From positions 16,612-80,611 of the forward strand of contig DF237372.1 of NCBI GenBank assembly GCA_000708835.1: 64,000 bases of DNA. Reading direction: 5' to 3'. The notes under the pieces are model-generated. The model was not told the DNA's origin and ran no database searches. It saw only the letters and a program-made list of their open reading frames with translations. Made by a program: the position numbers and the translations under genes. This DNA comes from Klebsormidium nitens. Taxonomy: Eukaryota > Streptophyta > Klebsormidiophyceae > Klebsormidiales > Klebsormidiaceae. Each line of letters begins with the position of its first letter. Within the stretch, counting starts at the first letter, position 1. Shown here in pieces: positions 48,841 through 60,803 of the stretch.

Positions 48841-49009
48841 TGTTGTTTGGCGTCGTCTCTCCATTTTGATGCAACGCTTCCAGGGAGACATTTGCTGTAG
48901 CTGTCAGTGTCAGACTCTGGCCCGTGGCTGTTGAGTCTGTCACTGTCAGGGCGTCTGGCGCATGGTGTGTGCCCAGGAACAGGACCACCAACTGCTTGCA
49001 AGCTCATGC

Positions 49010-50323
49010 TGAGCTCATGAGCCTGGCATTCCGATGGCGTTCCGTTCGCTGCCTGTTCAGAGCGGAACCCGATTGGTCGATGATCATCGGAGGGTAGACC
49101 CTACGGACCCACAACCTTCAAATTTACACGGGCGCGATCGCCGCGGTCGCGCGAAAATTCACTCTATAACTTTCCGGCGCACCCGGCAGACTGGCGGTTC
49201 GTCAACACTAGCGAAATTTGACGTACTCGATACTCGGAGTCGAAGCCTACCGCACGCGATTTTGCCCCGGGTATAGTACTCACCGGTAGTCAGCTCAGAC
49301 AACTTGCCTTACCCTACTAGTACTGTACTGACTCCCGAGCGCTGTTCATGAGTCACCCGCCTGCCCGGAGCTTCAAGTTTCAATGAGCGCAGTGCGGCGG
49401 CCGCCGCGGCGCTGCCAACTGTACGTTGTCACTGTAGACTCCGGCAGTGCTGCCCGGCCGCCGGGGCAGAAGAGCTTCAATTTGGCATGCCGCATGGCTT
49501 TTACACGGCCTCCAAATCCTGACTTCTGTGACCTGTCTACTCTTGTCGGAATACAGCATCATCCAATGATTGATGAGGTAATACCGGCGATGCATTCTGC
49601 CCGGCTGTCGTAATATATAACAGTGGCACTTAGTATGGAGAAACGTGCCAGCTGTCGATCATCATAGTGGAGCTATTCATCAAATTAAACGTCATCAAAG
49701 TATGACTCTAGAGGCTTCAGAGGATATGATATCTTTTGCATCTGCATCCGAGTACAACATCTGAAACTGTGCATCTCCTGTGACATGTGAACGGCCGCAT
49801 AAGTGCCCCATATAAAGCGGGCGTACAGGGTATACAGGGCGGCCTGCTCTTACTAGCATTGATTGAGCTGTGCTGGCATGCTGTTGGTCACCCAAGGATT
49901 GAAGGATCACCCAGCAGCAATCGTTTGCACATGAGCTGGTTCAGTTGGTGCATCATTCAAGCCTAATGAGCCCCAAATCATGAGCGCGAGGCGAACGGCA
50001 GCCGCCTGGCACATTGAAAGCCTAACTGTGAGCTCAATCGGAGCTTATAGCAAGCTGACAGGTGCCCGGGAAATTCTGTGACAGGCTTTGTATCATCGAG
50101 TCGCTTGGCTTAGAATCGAACAGGTGAACGTATCAACCAGCTGACACCGAAGGACTGTTATCAAGATCTAGATGTGGTTGTTCTTTGAAGCAGATTCGGC
50201 CTTAAACCCCGAGAAGACTCAAACCTGAGACTGCTTTAGACGTACAGCAGCCTGAACACAGCACTAGAGGGCAGAGAAAACGTGCCACCTAAGCAAGTTC
50301 GAAGGCCTTAATTCTATGGTCGC
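49010..50323. other. Intergenic, nothing recognised
   Basis: Spacer between the possible small exon and the 3' end of the transposase-derived gene. GC-rich patches occur at about 49390-49470. No gene is supported. Confidence 0.4.
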
Positions 50324-53300
50324 TTAGTTTTTCGTAGTTTGTATCTGGTTACAGCTTCCTGTCGTGTACGAATCGGCAGCGCTGGTGCGGCGTCTTCGGC
50401 TGCCGCTTTCTGTACGAATCAATAAGGGAGGATTATTCAATGACCAACTCGGGACCGATTCAGCGACATCCAAGCGAGCTTCAGCTGCAAAACGGAAAAG
50501 TTTCTTCGCATCGTCGACCCGCCAGAGTCTTTTCTGACGGGCGCTAATCGACCCAGCCAATATCAGTTGTTCTGGCAGTGTACTAGCTTCACTCTTGATG
50601 CACGTTAGGAAGCTGGCCGACTGCATAAAAGATACTATCAGAGTTGCCTGTGACTCGGACGTCTGGTCTACGAACACTAATCTCGATCAAAGAAGTCTTT
50701 CGACCTCAATCATTACACATGTATCTGGACACTAAAACCAAGACCGTCCTTGGAAAGAGTTTGCAGTGCATGTTCGACTTCTATTGACCGTTGCTGTACT
50801 AGTACATACCTGCCATGCAACCAGGTTGGCAGCAATTTTTGAGATTTTCTCTTCGTCTTCGGCCTGTCTCGGATGGTTCGCTTGCTTCGCCCTTTTAGGA
50901 CGCGCACCAACATTCAAGCCCGCCCAGACGCTCGAACCCTGCCGCTGAAAATGCAGAAGTGTGACGATTACTCTGGTTAAGTCTAACGTCGTTCTCGTAC
51001 AGTTACGCTAACCGAGTATTCTGTCGTCTGAATGGCAGGAACGTCTGCAGGACGCGCCATTCTAGCTCTCTGAAGGAGGACGTCTTGTCAAAGCTTCGAC
51101 TTTCTGTCGTATTTGACGCGATCCCTTAGGATCAAGCTTGCACTTAACGGATTATCCGTCTATGCAAGGAGGAATCTTATGGCAAAGCCATTCGATCCGT
51201 GATCAGTCTCCCCTGGATACTGATTNNNNNNNNNNNNNNNNNNNNNNNNNNNNNNNNNNNNNNNNNNNNNNNNNNNNNNNNNNNNNNNNNNNNNNNNNNN
51301 NNNNNNNNNNNNNNNNNNTTTCTGCTACGGAGTTAGCAAGTCTTGCTGGGCAACCGCAAGGCGTATGCAAAGAGTCAAGTTTCTGCGACCAGCCTCTTCG
51401 TGAGTGGGAACACAGCAGACAGAACTTGGAAGCATCAAGCAACACTTTTACAGAGAGGCGCTCTCGCGTGTCTTCCTTGTCTGTTGGCTGTAAAGCTTGC
51501 CCATGGTTTCCGCACATGTGTAAGCAGACTGACATCCGTAAGTGTATTCAGTCCAACGGCGTGCTAACTAGCCCCGCCGTCACAAGAAGCGAGAATGATA
51601 TTAGATAATCCTTTAGACAGATTCCTTTTCCGTCTAACAATATACTTCCGGTTCGAAACGCTGAACGTGAGCGGGGCGAAGTTTCAAGCCTATATGCATG
51701 TCGAGGGAGTGCTCGCGATCTACGTTTCGGACAATATTTTTGCCAGGTTGGCTCACTATTAAAGTTGCTCGTCACTCTTACTTCGTAGACAAGGAACGGA
51801 CTGAAACGTTCGATCTGCAAACATTTCTTCACGAAGCAGATAGAAAGATGCTTGGATGTGCATCAGAAAGTTTGAGAGTCCTGATAAGGTCACTTACTGC
51901 CGTATTGGCATTCGCTTGATCTTTCGTTTCCATCTCGTCCTCGGCCGCTCTCTTCCGCTTTCCCCCCTTCTTTTTCTTCCGGAACTGGGTGAAGGACTTT
52001 GCTTTAATGGTGCGCTCCTCTTGTCTCAGGTCAGCGTTCACTCGAATCAGTACCTAGATAAGAAGTTCAGAGGTCTCAGTCCAACCCGGGGTCAGAAAGA
52101 GCGAGCAGGAATAGGTCGACCGAAATGTTGGTCGTCTCCAACTTTGCTAAACACGAAGTACGCTCACAAAAGGGTTCCGTTCTTCACCAGTACTAGCAAA
52201 GAAAGAGGCCGTGAGGCGGCCAGAAGATGGACCGAGCATGTTGAAAGACTGTAGTTGCAGATTGGAGAAGTGCTCGAGCTGGGTTCCTCCTAGATTTGAC
52301 AAGCTTCGCTTTATAACATTCTTTGCTAATGTATATGGAAGCCAGATAGAGACATCACCTCCTTGACCTGCGCAAGAAGACAACCAGCTTTTTGCCAACC
52401 CCGACCAACACACTTTTTTGAGCTCGAGCAAGTGGAGCAAGCTTTGTAAAGAACCTGGAGGACTCGTACATGAGTGGACCAGCCTTATAGGGCATCGAAC
52501 GCTCACCTCTTTCAGAAGTCCCTTGGCATTTGTCCAAGGTTCTACCCTGCCAATCTTATCCAACACTCCATGAAACTCGCGTCTCAACGACGCAATTTCG
52601 CCATGCTCTTTTACTCCCTTCTCATACCCGTCCTCTACGTCGGAATCCACCCCCACCGTAAACGCTCCTGGGGCCTGGCTAGAGGCATACGTTTCTTGCT
52701 GCTCCATCTCAGCGGACTTAACTTCCATCAGTACTTCTTCCCTTAAGTTATCTAGATTGAGGTTCCACTTTTCAAGGCCACCTAGCATCCTGCACGTAAG
52801 ACCGAGGGTGAGCACCTTTGGGGCCCACATCAAGAAGGTCCTCTTCTCATATGAAACATTAGCACGTGAAGATGGGGCCTTCTCCAATGCACTTTTATAG
52901 TCCAGAGAAATAAACGGGTCAAAGTGATTGAAGACACGTGTCATCAAGAAACCCCCAAGGCCCCATCATTCTACGTGTTGTTTTGCACCACCTCATGTGC
53001 TGTTTCGAAGGTATGCTTGATTGTCAACACTAATTAAGCTGATTGGAGGACAGGAAAAGAGGCTTCCAAAATATCTGCTTCAATCATCTGATGCAGTCTT
53101 AACAATCTGCAACCTTAGGTACCGTCAAAGTTCCTTTTTGACAGTCGAAGCCCAAAGCTGAAAGGCCTGACGATCTGACCTTGCCGCAGCCCGGATGTGT
53201 TTGCACAGAAGCCCACTTGGATCCTCGCAGTCACAGAATCCGCCTCGTAACACGACGGTGAACATCTTCTCGAGCCGCTCGGGGGCATTTCCAGCAGACT

Positions 53301-56300
53301 GCTCTTGGCGTTCAGCCAGCTTCAGGATCGCCGCCTTAGAGGCGACCATTGCATGACCGGACTGATAATCTAGAATGTTGATTGCACCCGCTGTTTCAGA
53401 GAGTTTAAGAGCCTGCAAAGAGAGAAGCTTGGGCTTTCCCAACGGTAGAACGACTCTTGCTGTCAATAAAACGAAAGCGCTTCTGATTCAAAGTGGGCCG
53501 CATAATGCACTGGACATGATCATAGTCAATAGGTGACATCTTTTGGATCCGCTCATCTCAATATGACACCCAATCTTCAACGGAGTGCACTAAGCTTTGC
53601 TTCACGATCACATGCACCAGAATTTCGGAGTCGAGTCTGGAGCCAGATTGAACTCTCCTTTGAACTAAAGGACTTTAAGCGACTGTCTAACTTGGCAGCA
53701 CGTAGATGATTGGCTTCAGTTGGCAGGACGCGAGCCACCGAAAAGAGAGCTTACCTTTCTTTCCCTGTCCAAGACAGTCTCGTACAGCTTCCAGTTCGCT
53801 TTGCGACCACTGAGCATGTGCTTTCGCCTGCTGACATAGAAGTTTTGCACTTCGATTGTGAGAACCTTCAAAACACGCTCTAGTCTCTTGTTATTTTTAC
53901 CTTCCAAGAACCGCCACTTCAGCGTTTTGAAAAAGCGCTCGACAAGGTTGTTTGTCTCTATTCTAAACCAGCACCTGACCTTTTTAGTACGAAAGGCGTT
54001 GCACCAAATCTTATAAAGCGGTCTCTTCTGGTTGCTTCCTATCCAATCCCTCTTTAAGTGCACTGTAACCTGCTCTAAGTCTTCAGAATTAAGATACGCG
54101 ACTAGGAGGTCATAAGCTTTCTGCCACCGTTCTGCGTCGGGAGCTAATTTCATCTGCCTGATCATCATGAGGATTGCTATTCTCTGCTGTTCAGATACTT
54201 TATTCACCGATCGCTTTAACCATCGCTCCCAAGCCTGCATAACATGAAAGAAGCAGATACGAATGTCTACACTATCTCCGAAAACTTTCCTAATGGCGTT
54301 TATTTCGACGTCGCTCATATCAATGCTAAATGCTCGGGGCTTAAACGTTTCTGGGCATGCCTGCTGAATTGCTCGAAAGAAGACTTCTAGAGGTTCCTCT
54401 CTTTCGGTCGAACTGAGCATAAAGGCTATTGGGACCGCATGCCCCTGCTCATCTGGCAACACTATCGCCGATAGCGGCCACCTGTACTGGTTTGTCTGAC
54501 CGGTTGCGTCTAAGCAGAACACGTCAGCAAGTCGTTTACTATGCAAATCTTTTAAAACCTGCCGCTGCCACGGAATTTGCAGGACAGCAATGAAGGGGCT
54601 ACATTGCGCGCTATGCTCACACTTCTGCTTTCTTACTTTCTCCTTCGCCCTTTGCTTCGCAAATCTCTTGTTCCCTTGACTCGTAAACTCGTTTTCAGAA
54701 GGACCGTCGTGACATTGACAATGGAACTCCTGGTAGCTTAAAACATCAAGCTCTTCTTCGGAGACCGGAACCTCTAGATTCGGTCCTTCTGGGCTGTGAC
54801 GACAATCAGCCGTAGCTTTACAGTGCTGTTTGAGGAACTCGTAAGTGGCTGCTTGATCATCCGGATTGAGATAGTTCCCGCGCCGAATCGACTGAAGCAT
54901 GTTCTTCACATCTTTTTCTTGTGGAGACCACCGTGGATCTGATTTCTCCGTTTCGCCACCTTGCATCAAATCAGAGATTTCGGTATGTTGAATGAAGTCT
55001 GGAGATGCCTGTATTCGTGTCAACCTCAGCAATATGCATTTGTTCCATCCCTTCGCAACAGGCTGTGACGGATGTCGGACACAAGCGTTTTCCAATTTCC
55101 CAGGTTCGGAGATTCTTTCCAACTTCAGATTCCCCAACTATTTCAGCCAGTTGGGGCACCCATTCAGCCAGCTCAATCTGAAGAGCACTTCGTCTTGCAA
55201 CAAGTTTGTTTGGGCAATCTTGCAGACGCTTAAAAGCTTGGACATGAAACTCGATGGCCCCAAGACTGAATCAACGTCACTTGCCGTACCTTGAGATGGG
55301 CCCGGCGGGGGTAGTATGCCTTGTGGCAGTGTCGACGGTGTGTTGATGTAGTCAACAATTTCCCCGGGAGAGCACCCTAGGTCTAGCAACATTTTGATCC
55401 AGACACGCAAGCTTTTATCCAGGCCTCTCGGTAGGAGTGGGCTTCTCCGCACGCAGGTAGATGCGTCCCAAAGACCCTGACAGTGATAGCACCTCCGCTC
55501 CTGAGAGAAAAGGATCAAAAGTTAAGAAAGAGAGACACAAGCTTTTGTCCAGGCCTCGGTAGGAGTGGGCTTCTCCGCACGCAGGTAGGTGCGTCCCAAA
55601 GACCCTGACAGTGATAGCACGTCCGTTCCTGAGAGAAAAGGATAAGATGTTCAGGAGAGAAAGATGATTAAGTTACTCAATGTTCGTAGATACTTTAACC
55701 GGCTTTTCAATGCTGAGAGCGACCGGGCCTATACTTTCAGCCGTTGACTAGAGTAGCGGAGAGGAGCGAAAGTGCTCTTTGAACCTTGTCGAGCGATTGA
55801 AGCAAGTCGACTCACAAAACGGTCGTTCTGCTCAGGTGCAAATTGTCTACTATGTTGAAAGCTATGTAGAAGCGGTAACTTCAATGACGAGCGGGAATCC
55901 TGTTAGCTCTGACACATTCGAGTCGGCACCAGGGAAGTGGAAGCAAGTGTCGAGGCGGCTGCACATGACGCAGAGGGACTGACGGATTACTCTGAGTTCG
56001 TTCCTTAGAGAGGTAAGAATCTGAAAAGAAGCTCAAGCAGTTGTGTCCGACCTCAAGTCCCCAGCCATACGTACGTACGGCCTACTCTCAGCTTACAGAC
56101 AACCCACCTGGCTGATGTCACCGCTGAAGTTGCTGTAAAACGGTACTTGCAATTCAGTTTGTTGGTAAATTTAACCTCGAGACCTTTCCGCGCCTGGCGG
56201 CGACCCCGTTCCTCGTCCTCCTTGGCTTGACGAAGGAAAACATCCTGAGCGGTCTCACCCCCAACAGCTTTGGATGTCCCAGCCACAACCTTTACTGCCC

Positions 56301-59300
56301 CCCGCTTTGGTTGATTGCGCAACGACCTCGCCTTTGACTTACCATGGCACATGCACTTAAATTCGCGGAATCTGAAAGTCGCGTTTGACCGGATGCACAC
56401 ACTACTTTTCACAACCCAAGTCGTTGGATCTTGGGCAATGAATGAGGGAAGGCCCGTGTCAATAAGCTTGCTTGGCTGATCCCGATGCGACAGCAGATCG
56501 ATGCCGCCACTCGTCTCTTGCTTAGTCTTCCATGCCTCGAACTCTTCTTCCGAAGCGAAGGTCAGAACCTGACAAATAATGGAGACACTTTTCAGATCGA
56601 TGCTCATCCATCAATCCGAGTGTTCCAGTCCTGACCGCACACCGTTCGCTCACCTTCAATCCAGAGAAATGGATGGCTGTGTATAGTGCACTCCTTCGAA
56701 AAGAGTGTTATTGGCAGTAGGTTCCTGTTTGACTGATATGTCATTACCGGATCCAATCAAAGATGCTTGACTGGCCTTCCGCATCCAATTTCAGTGGAAG
56801 TGACTTCTTTACAGTGCCAAAGATGCAAGTTTCACTCAAAAGGCAACGGAGAAGCGAACGCCTGAGACCGAAACCGCCCGCTACCGGTAAGCTTCGACAA
56901 AAGTACAGGATCAATAATCGGCATGACAGCAAATGCTATCATGAGGGTCAATAATGGGTGTCCAAAGAACGCTTGAAACTTACTTCGACTGGCATTTCGA
57001 CCGTCCCGGCCCTTGAAGATTTCACAACGGGCGCGCCTTCGGCGTCATCCTTCATGACCGGCACGGTTTCCGCTTCTGGCACCGCCGGTGTGACCACCCC
57101 CGGAGCAAGCGGGACCTGAGCGACCCCAAACTCTACTTCTTCCGCTGCCGTCTGGTCCGGAGCTCCTTGCTTTTGAGCACGTTTCTTTTCGGCCCGGGCC
57201 TTGTTGTTTTTCTCAGAACGGAGGTAACAAGTCTTACAGTTTTTCTTCTTTCCGAATTCCGCTTCCGCATTGAAAGTTTTACAGCCCGCGCACCACCGTT
57301 CTCCTGATGGTACTCCCTGCGGGGGCGGTGCAGTACCACCCTTCCTTTCTCGCACTTCCCCAGACTTCCCCGACTGATCACACTCGATGCAGGCTTTTGA
57401 CAGGCGACCCCCTTTTAGCATTGAGAAAAACGACAGGGGCTGTAGATGGCTTTTCCGGGAACACTTGAGATATGCTTCGAATTCGACGGTTTCTCCTGGT
57501 CGCACCGAAGTTGTTTCCAAGGAAGCGTCTAAGCTTGAGATAGGGAGAGAGTGGGACTGTAAACGGAGCTCGACTTTCCGACCTCGCACTTCCGGCAAAT
57601 CGAATCGCGTCGAAACTCTCCCTACGAAAGCTGAGACTGTCTCGGCTTTGAGCAGAGGAAGCTGGTAAATGATCTCCCGTCTAGAGATGTTTTGGACGAA
57701 GACGGAAGTAAAAGGAGGGGCCGACTCTCTCTTTTCCGGTTCCGGAACGGGTTCCGCTTCTCCAGTCTCCAGTTTAAGGAGAGCGTTGAAGCTGTTTTGA
57801 AGCGAGACTGGCTCTGACCCGCTCTTCTCTCTCGTCGGGCTCATGGTTGAAGACCCGCCATCACGACGCGGGCCAACTCTTGTCCACGACGAGAACACCC
57901 TTGAACGCTCCTGCAAAATCGTTTCAAGACGACTTCAGACCTCAATGAAGTAATCTTCATCGAAGGTTGCTCTGAACATGCGAGTGTCTTGACTTCGATA
58001 GCAAAGATCAGAACGAAGCTAAAAATGTAAGCAGCAAGAACCGGCACCTAGATGCTTCGAGGCAAGCTCGATCTTCCGAATTGCATCAGATAAGCGTTCA
58101 GGTCAAGCAATAACTAGCTTTGACAAATTTCCGGGCAAGCGATCCTCACAGCCATGAACCACCGTACCTTGTAAGCCTGGCGAGGTGATGCCCGAATAGG
58201 CGACTGTGCCACCTTGATTGATGGGCTCGAAGGAGCAGACGGGTTGGCCTGGTCAAATGCGCGGCGCGGGGTCTGCATAATATAATGCAGATAATTAAAT
58301 CGTGAGTACACCTTTTCTGTTTGGGCAGCGCTTTCAATGTAAGGAACTCTGGGTCTCCCAACCGGTAACTCGAAGAGCAGCTTGACATTTACTGTTAGTG
58401 ACGACTGCATAGCATGTCGGAAGAGTGAACTCGAGAGTAAGAAGAAGCCGTTGTGTTTCAAGCGCCAATCTAGAAGCCCACCTTTGCGAATCGTCAAGTT
58501 TGATCAAGTTATAAGGGTCTGCATGATGGGCAGGCTCTATGTGAGCGAGCACAAAATGAAGAAACGGGACAATCGATGTTAGGGAACTTGCAAGTCGTGT
58601 CTCTTGCTCCAGACATTGAATTCTCACCCTTGTTGCTTGGCTTGACGGTGCCCGCGGAGGCTTTGATTTGAGGGGCGTGGTCATACCATCAGCCGGACCC
58701 ACGTCCATGGAGACCCCACTGCCGAAGTAGGCCTGTAAAAGGAGAGTACAAACTTCTTTTGGTCTTAACATCAGATCAGAAGGCCTTGTTCAGAGTCTGG
58801 AAACTCACAATCTTTAACGGTCAGGCTTTGAAGTTTAAAAATTCAGTGGGCGCTGTTGAATCTGTTAGTTCTTGTAGTGACTCAATGGTGAAAACCGATT
58901 AGGATTTGGGAGAATCTGTAAAACCTCAACAAAGCTTTTCATTTGAACACAATGAAAGAAACCCCGGGACGGCCGACGCAGTCCTTATGCTGACCGCACC
59001 TGTTTGACCTAGCGTCGCACACTCCAAGATATAGGGTTTACCAACCGAGGAGGACTGTTGCAGTATTATAATCTGAGGGACGTTTCAGAACCAGGACCCT
59101 TCTGCATGACAATGACTTTCAAAAACACATGCCAGCCGTGCTTGAGCCAGGTTGCAGTATTCAAATAATCTGGAGGAATTTTGAAGCCTCCTACCAGAGT
59201 TTGTCATGTGTGAGCTCTCAACAAGCCTCAAGGTAATTTCCCATGAATATCAGATTGCGAGCTCATGCTTACCTGTTGAACTGTGGGCAAAGAAGGACCT

Positions 59301-59362
59301 CCAGTGGTTACACTTGGGAGCAGCGCCGCATCATGGGTAACTTCTGAGAACTCCACAGCCAT
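50324..59362 (-). CDS. MULE-transposase-derived gene with zinc-ribbon and SWIM finger, 13 exons, frameshifted
   Basis: Exons: 59362-59273, 58732-58628, 58380-58312, 58272-58168, 57910-56984, 56568-56108, 55500-55290, 54998-53755, 53412-53180, 52789-52507, 52053-51898, 50944-50810, 50620-50324. All phases agree except in 55500-55290, where two extra bases break the frame; without them the sum is 1438 codons. In order: disordered N-terminus; a region with a Cys-rich ribbon (CIECD, WCAGCKTF, CKTC); a FLYWCH/WRKY-like DNA-binding part (FREFKCMCHGKS, NCKYRFTAT, VFGTH); the MULE DDE domain (CLDATGQTNQY; IDMSDVEINAIRKVF; ICFFHVMQAWERW; ETNNLVERFFKTL); SWIM finger (CDCEDPSGLLCKH); and a charged, coiled C-terminus. 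The 53412 exon can also read through to a TGA at 53125. The many introns suggest a long-resident, perhaps domesticated copy, now possibly disabled. Confidence 0.8.
51226..51318. other. Assembly gap (93 N)
   Basis: A run of N in the intron between the 51898 and 50944 exons of the transposase-derived gene. A small exon could be hidden here, although the flanking phases already match. Confidence 1.
55405..55640. repeat. Young tandem duplication of an acceptor and exon 5' end
   Basis: The segment with the acceptor and about 95 bp of the 55500 exon recurs about 128 bp further on; the exon-like part of the copy is 55533-55628. Identity is high, with only a few substitutions. The copy reads CCTCGGT where the exon in use reads CCTCTCGGT. 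The copy lacks the two extra bases, keeps its own acceptor, but has no donor. Confidence 0.93.
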
Positions 59363-59405
59363 ATGTTCATACAAGGTCCCGGCAGGGCTCTCTCCACCTC
59401 TCAGC

Positions 59406-60173
59406 TCATGAACCCTGCTCCTGTTTTCGAACCCGCATAAGCGCTCTCAACGCTCCGGTCAAAGCACAGCTGCCGGCAGCCCCCGTGAAACTCATGACGT
59501 ATCCCTGTGTGCCGTTCTCCACGAGCGTGGAGCCCAAGCTGTCAGTAACGTAGGCTTCGCTTGCGCAGCTTGAGCCCCCACTTTCGGGGCCGTGCGCGCT
59601 GCCACATTTACACTTGGACCTAGTGCTGAGAACAAATGTATGCCGGCAGTGGACAAGAAGGAAGTGTCGAAAACCCTCATTCGACTGCTCTCCTGTTCCT
59701 CCCCCATTTGTTATGACGTCTCCAAACAGATCAGTGAAGGAGCTAGTAAGACCCCAGGTGGCAAGGACAGCCCTGATAGGTTCAGGCAAGCTTGTGACAT
59801 CGACGCTCACCACCACTTTTGAAAACGACTCCCTGATTGGCAGACCGGTTGCTCTGAGGGCAATGTTAACTGGAAGATAGCCGTCCGGAAACTCCTGGCC
59901 ATAAGATGTTGTTGGGGTGTACTGAGCCTGTTGCACATGCTTCCACTTGTGAATCGCAAGTTGCCAGAGTTGTGAGTAGTGCTCAGGCGTTGGCAGCTGA
60001 CCAACACTTCGGCCTGCGAGATGCTTGAAGGCTTCAACAAGGTATAATGCTGCCACAGTACAAGCACCACTTCCACCAAGAGTGCACTGATCGTGAGGCA
60101 AAAACGCTGTTGAAACTGTGAACTCCCCATTCCTGTCCTTGAGCTGGAAAGGATCGAATATCAGTGACTCCAT
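59406..60173 (-). CDS. Putative cysteine peptidase-like protein, single exon
   Basis: A 255-residue intronless frame from an ATG at 60173. No family was recognised by name, but three motifs resemble a papain-fold Cys-His-Asp triad in the usual order: GGSGACTVAAL with Cys38 before a helix, RHTFVL with His178, and YVTDSLGS with Asp211. There are further cysteines (KCKCGSAHG, SSCAS). No signal peptide or membrane segment. Its stop codon lies only 43 bp before the ATG of the transposase-derived gene on the same strand, so the two may share a transcript or once have been one element. Deubiquitinase or deSUMOylase-like activity is only a guess; a structural search would settle the fold. Confidence 0.6.
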   Translation of the reverse strand: MESLIFDPFQLKDRNGEFTVSTAFLPHDQCTLGGSGACTVAALYLVEAFKHLAGRSVGQLPTPEHYSQLWQLAIHKWKHVQQAQYTPTTSYGQEFPDGYLPVNIALRATGLPIRESFSKVVVSVDVTSLPEPIRAVLATWGLTSSFTDLFGDVITNGGGTGEQSNEGFRHFLLVHCRHTFVLSTRSKCKCGSAHGPESGGSSCASEAYVTDSLGSTLVENGTQGYVMSFTGAAGSCALTGALRALMRVRKQEQGS

Positions 60174-60499
60174 TTCCTCTAGTCACAGCCAAGCTACTAC
60201 AGCAGCTGGCAGATGTTGCGCAATGTTGTAGTGCTGATCAGCAACTTGATTGACCAACTTCCCAGCTCCCGGACCAGCTGCACCTTAGCTAAGCACGTGA
60301 GCTGAGTTGCAACACCTTGTACCAACTGGGAAGCTGAAGAATAGTCAGATCGGTCACTGCAAATCTTCACTGGGTAGCTGCTCTTCACTGACTGGTCAGC
60401 AAGCATTGCAAAGCACTGACATTTGCAATCTTGCAAACAGAATCCTGACAGACATGAAGCCATCGGATCGGAGCTGGATCGACAGTCCTGTCTCATAGC

Positions 60500-60630
60500 A
60501 TGTTCGCACCTGACCTTATTTTTGCCGGCGGCGCCGGACAGACCCTGCGCCGGTTTCTCGATTTTTTGCCCGGAAAAGGTGCCTTGTTCGCACAGGGCAG
60601 ATTCTGCCGGCGGCGCCGAACTGGTCCGGC
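60500..60630. repeat. Tandem duplication of about 84 bp upstream of the Harbinger gene
   Basis: TGTTCGCACCTGACC at 60501 and TGTTCGCACAGGGCAG at 60585 are each followed by a GCCGGCGGCGCCG palindrome-like core. They lie 170-300 bp before the transposase ATG and may be subterminal repeats of the element. No terminal inverted repeat was found by eye. Confidence 0.7.
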
Positions 60631-60803
60631 GGTTTCGGCGTTGTACACGTGCCCTGCATACGAGCTTGACGCCTATTATAAGTCAGCACCACCTATATAC
60701 ATCGGTAGAGCATGCATTCTGTGCTCTCCTGCATTCGGCATTCTGTGCTGTCCAGATCTGCAAATAGAGGAAAGGGGACTTGGCGCAAGGGCCTGAAAAC
60801 AGC

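Noticed and set aside
53125-53179. Stop codon at 53125 as the end of the transposase-derived gene
   Set aside because: Not excluded, but a donor at 53180 in phase 2 fits the next exon exactly and five further exons follow in phase, so continuation is preferred.
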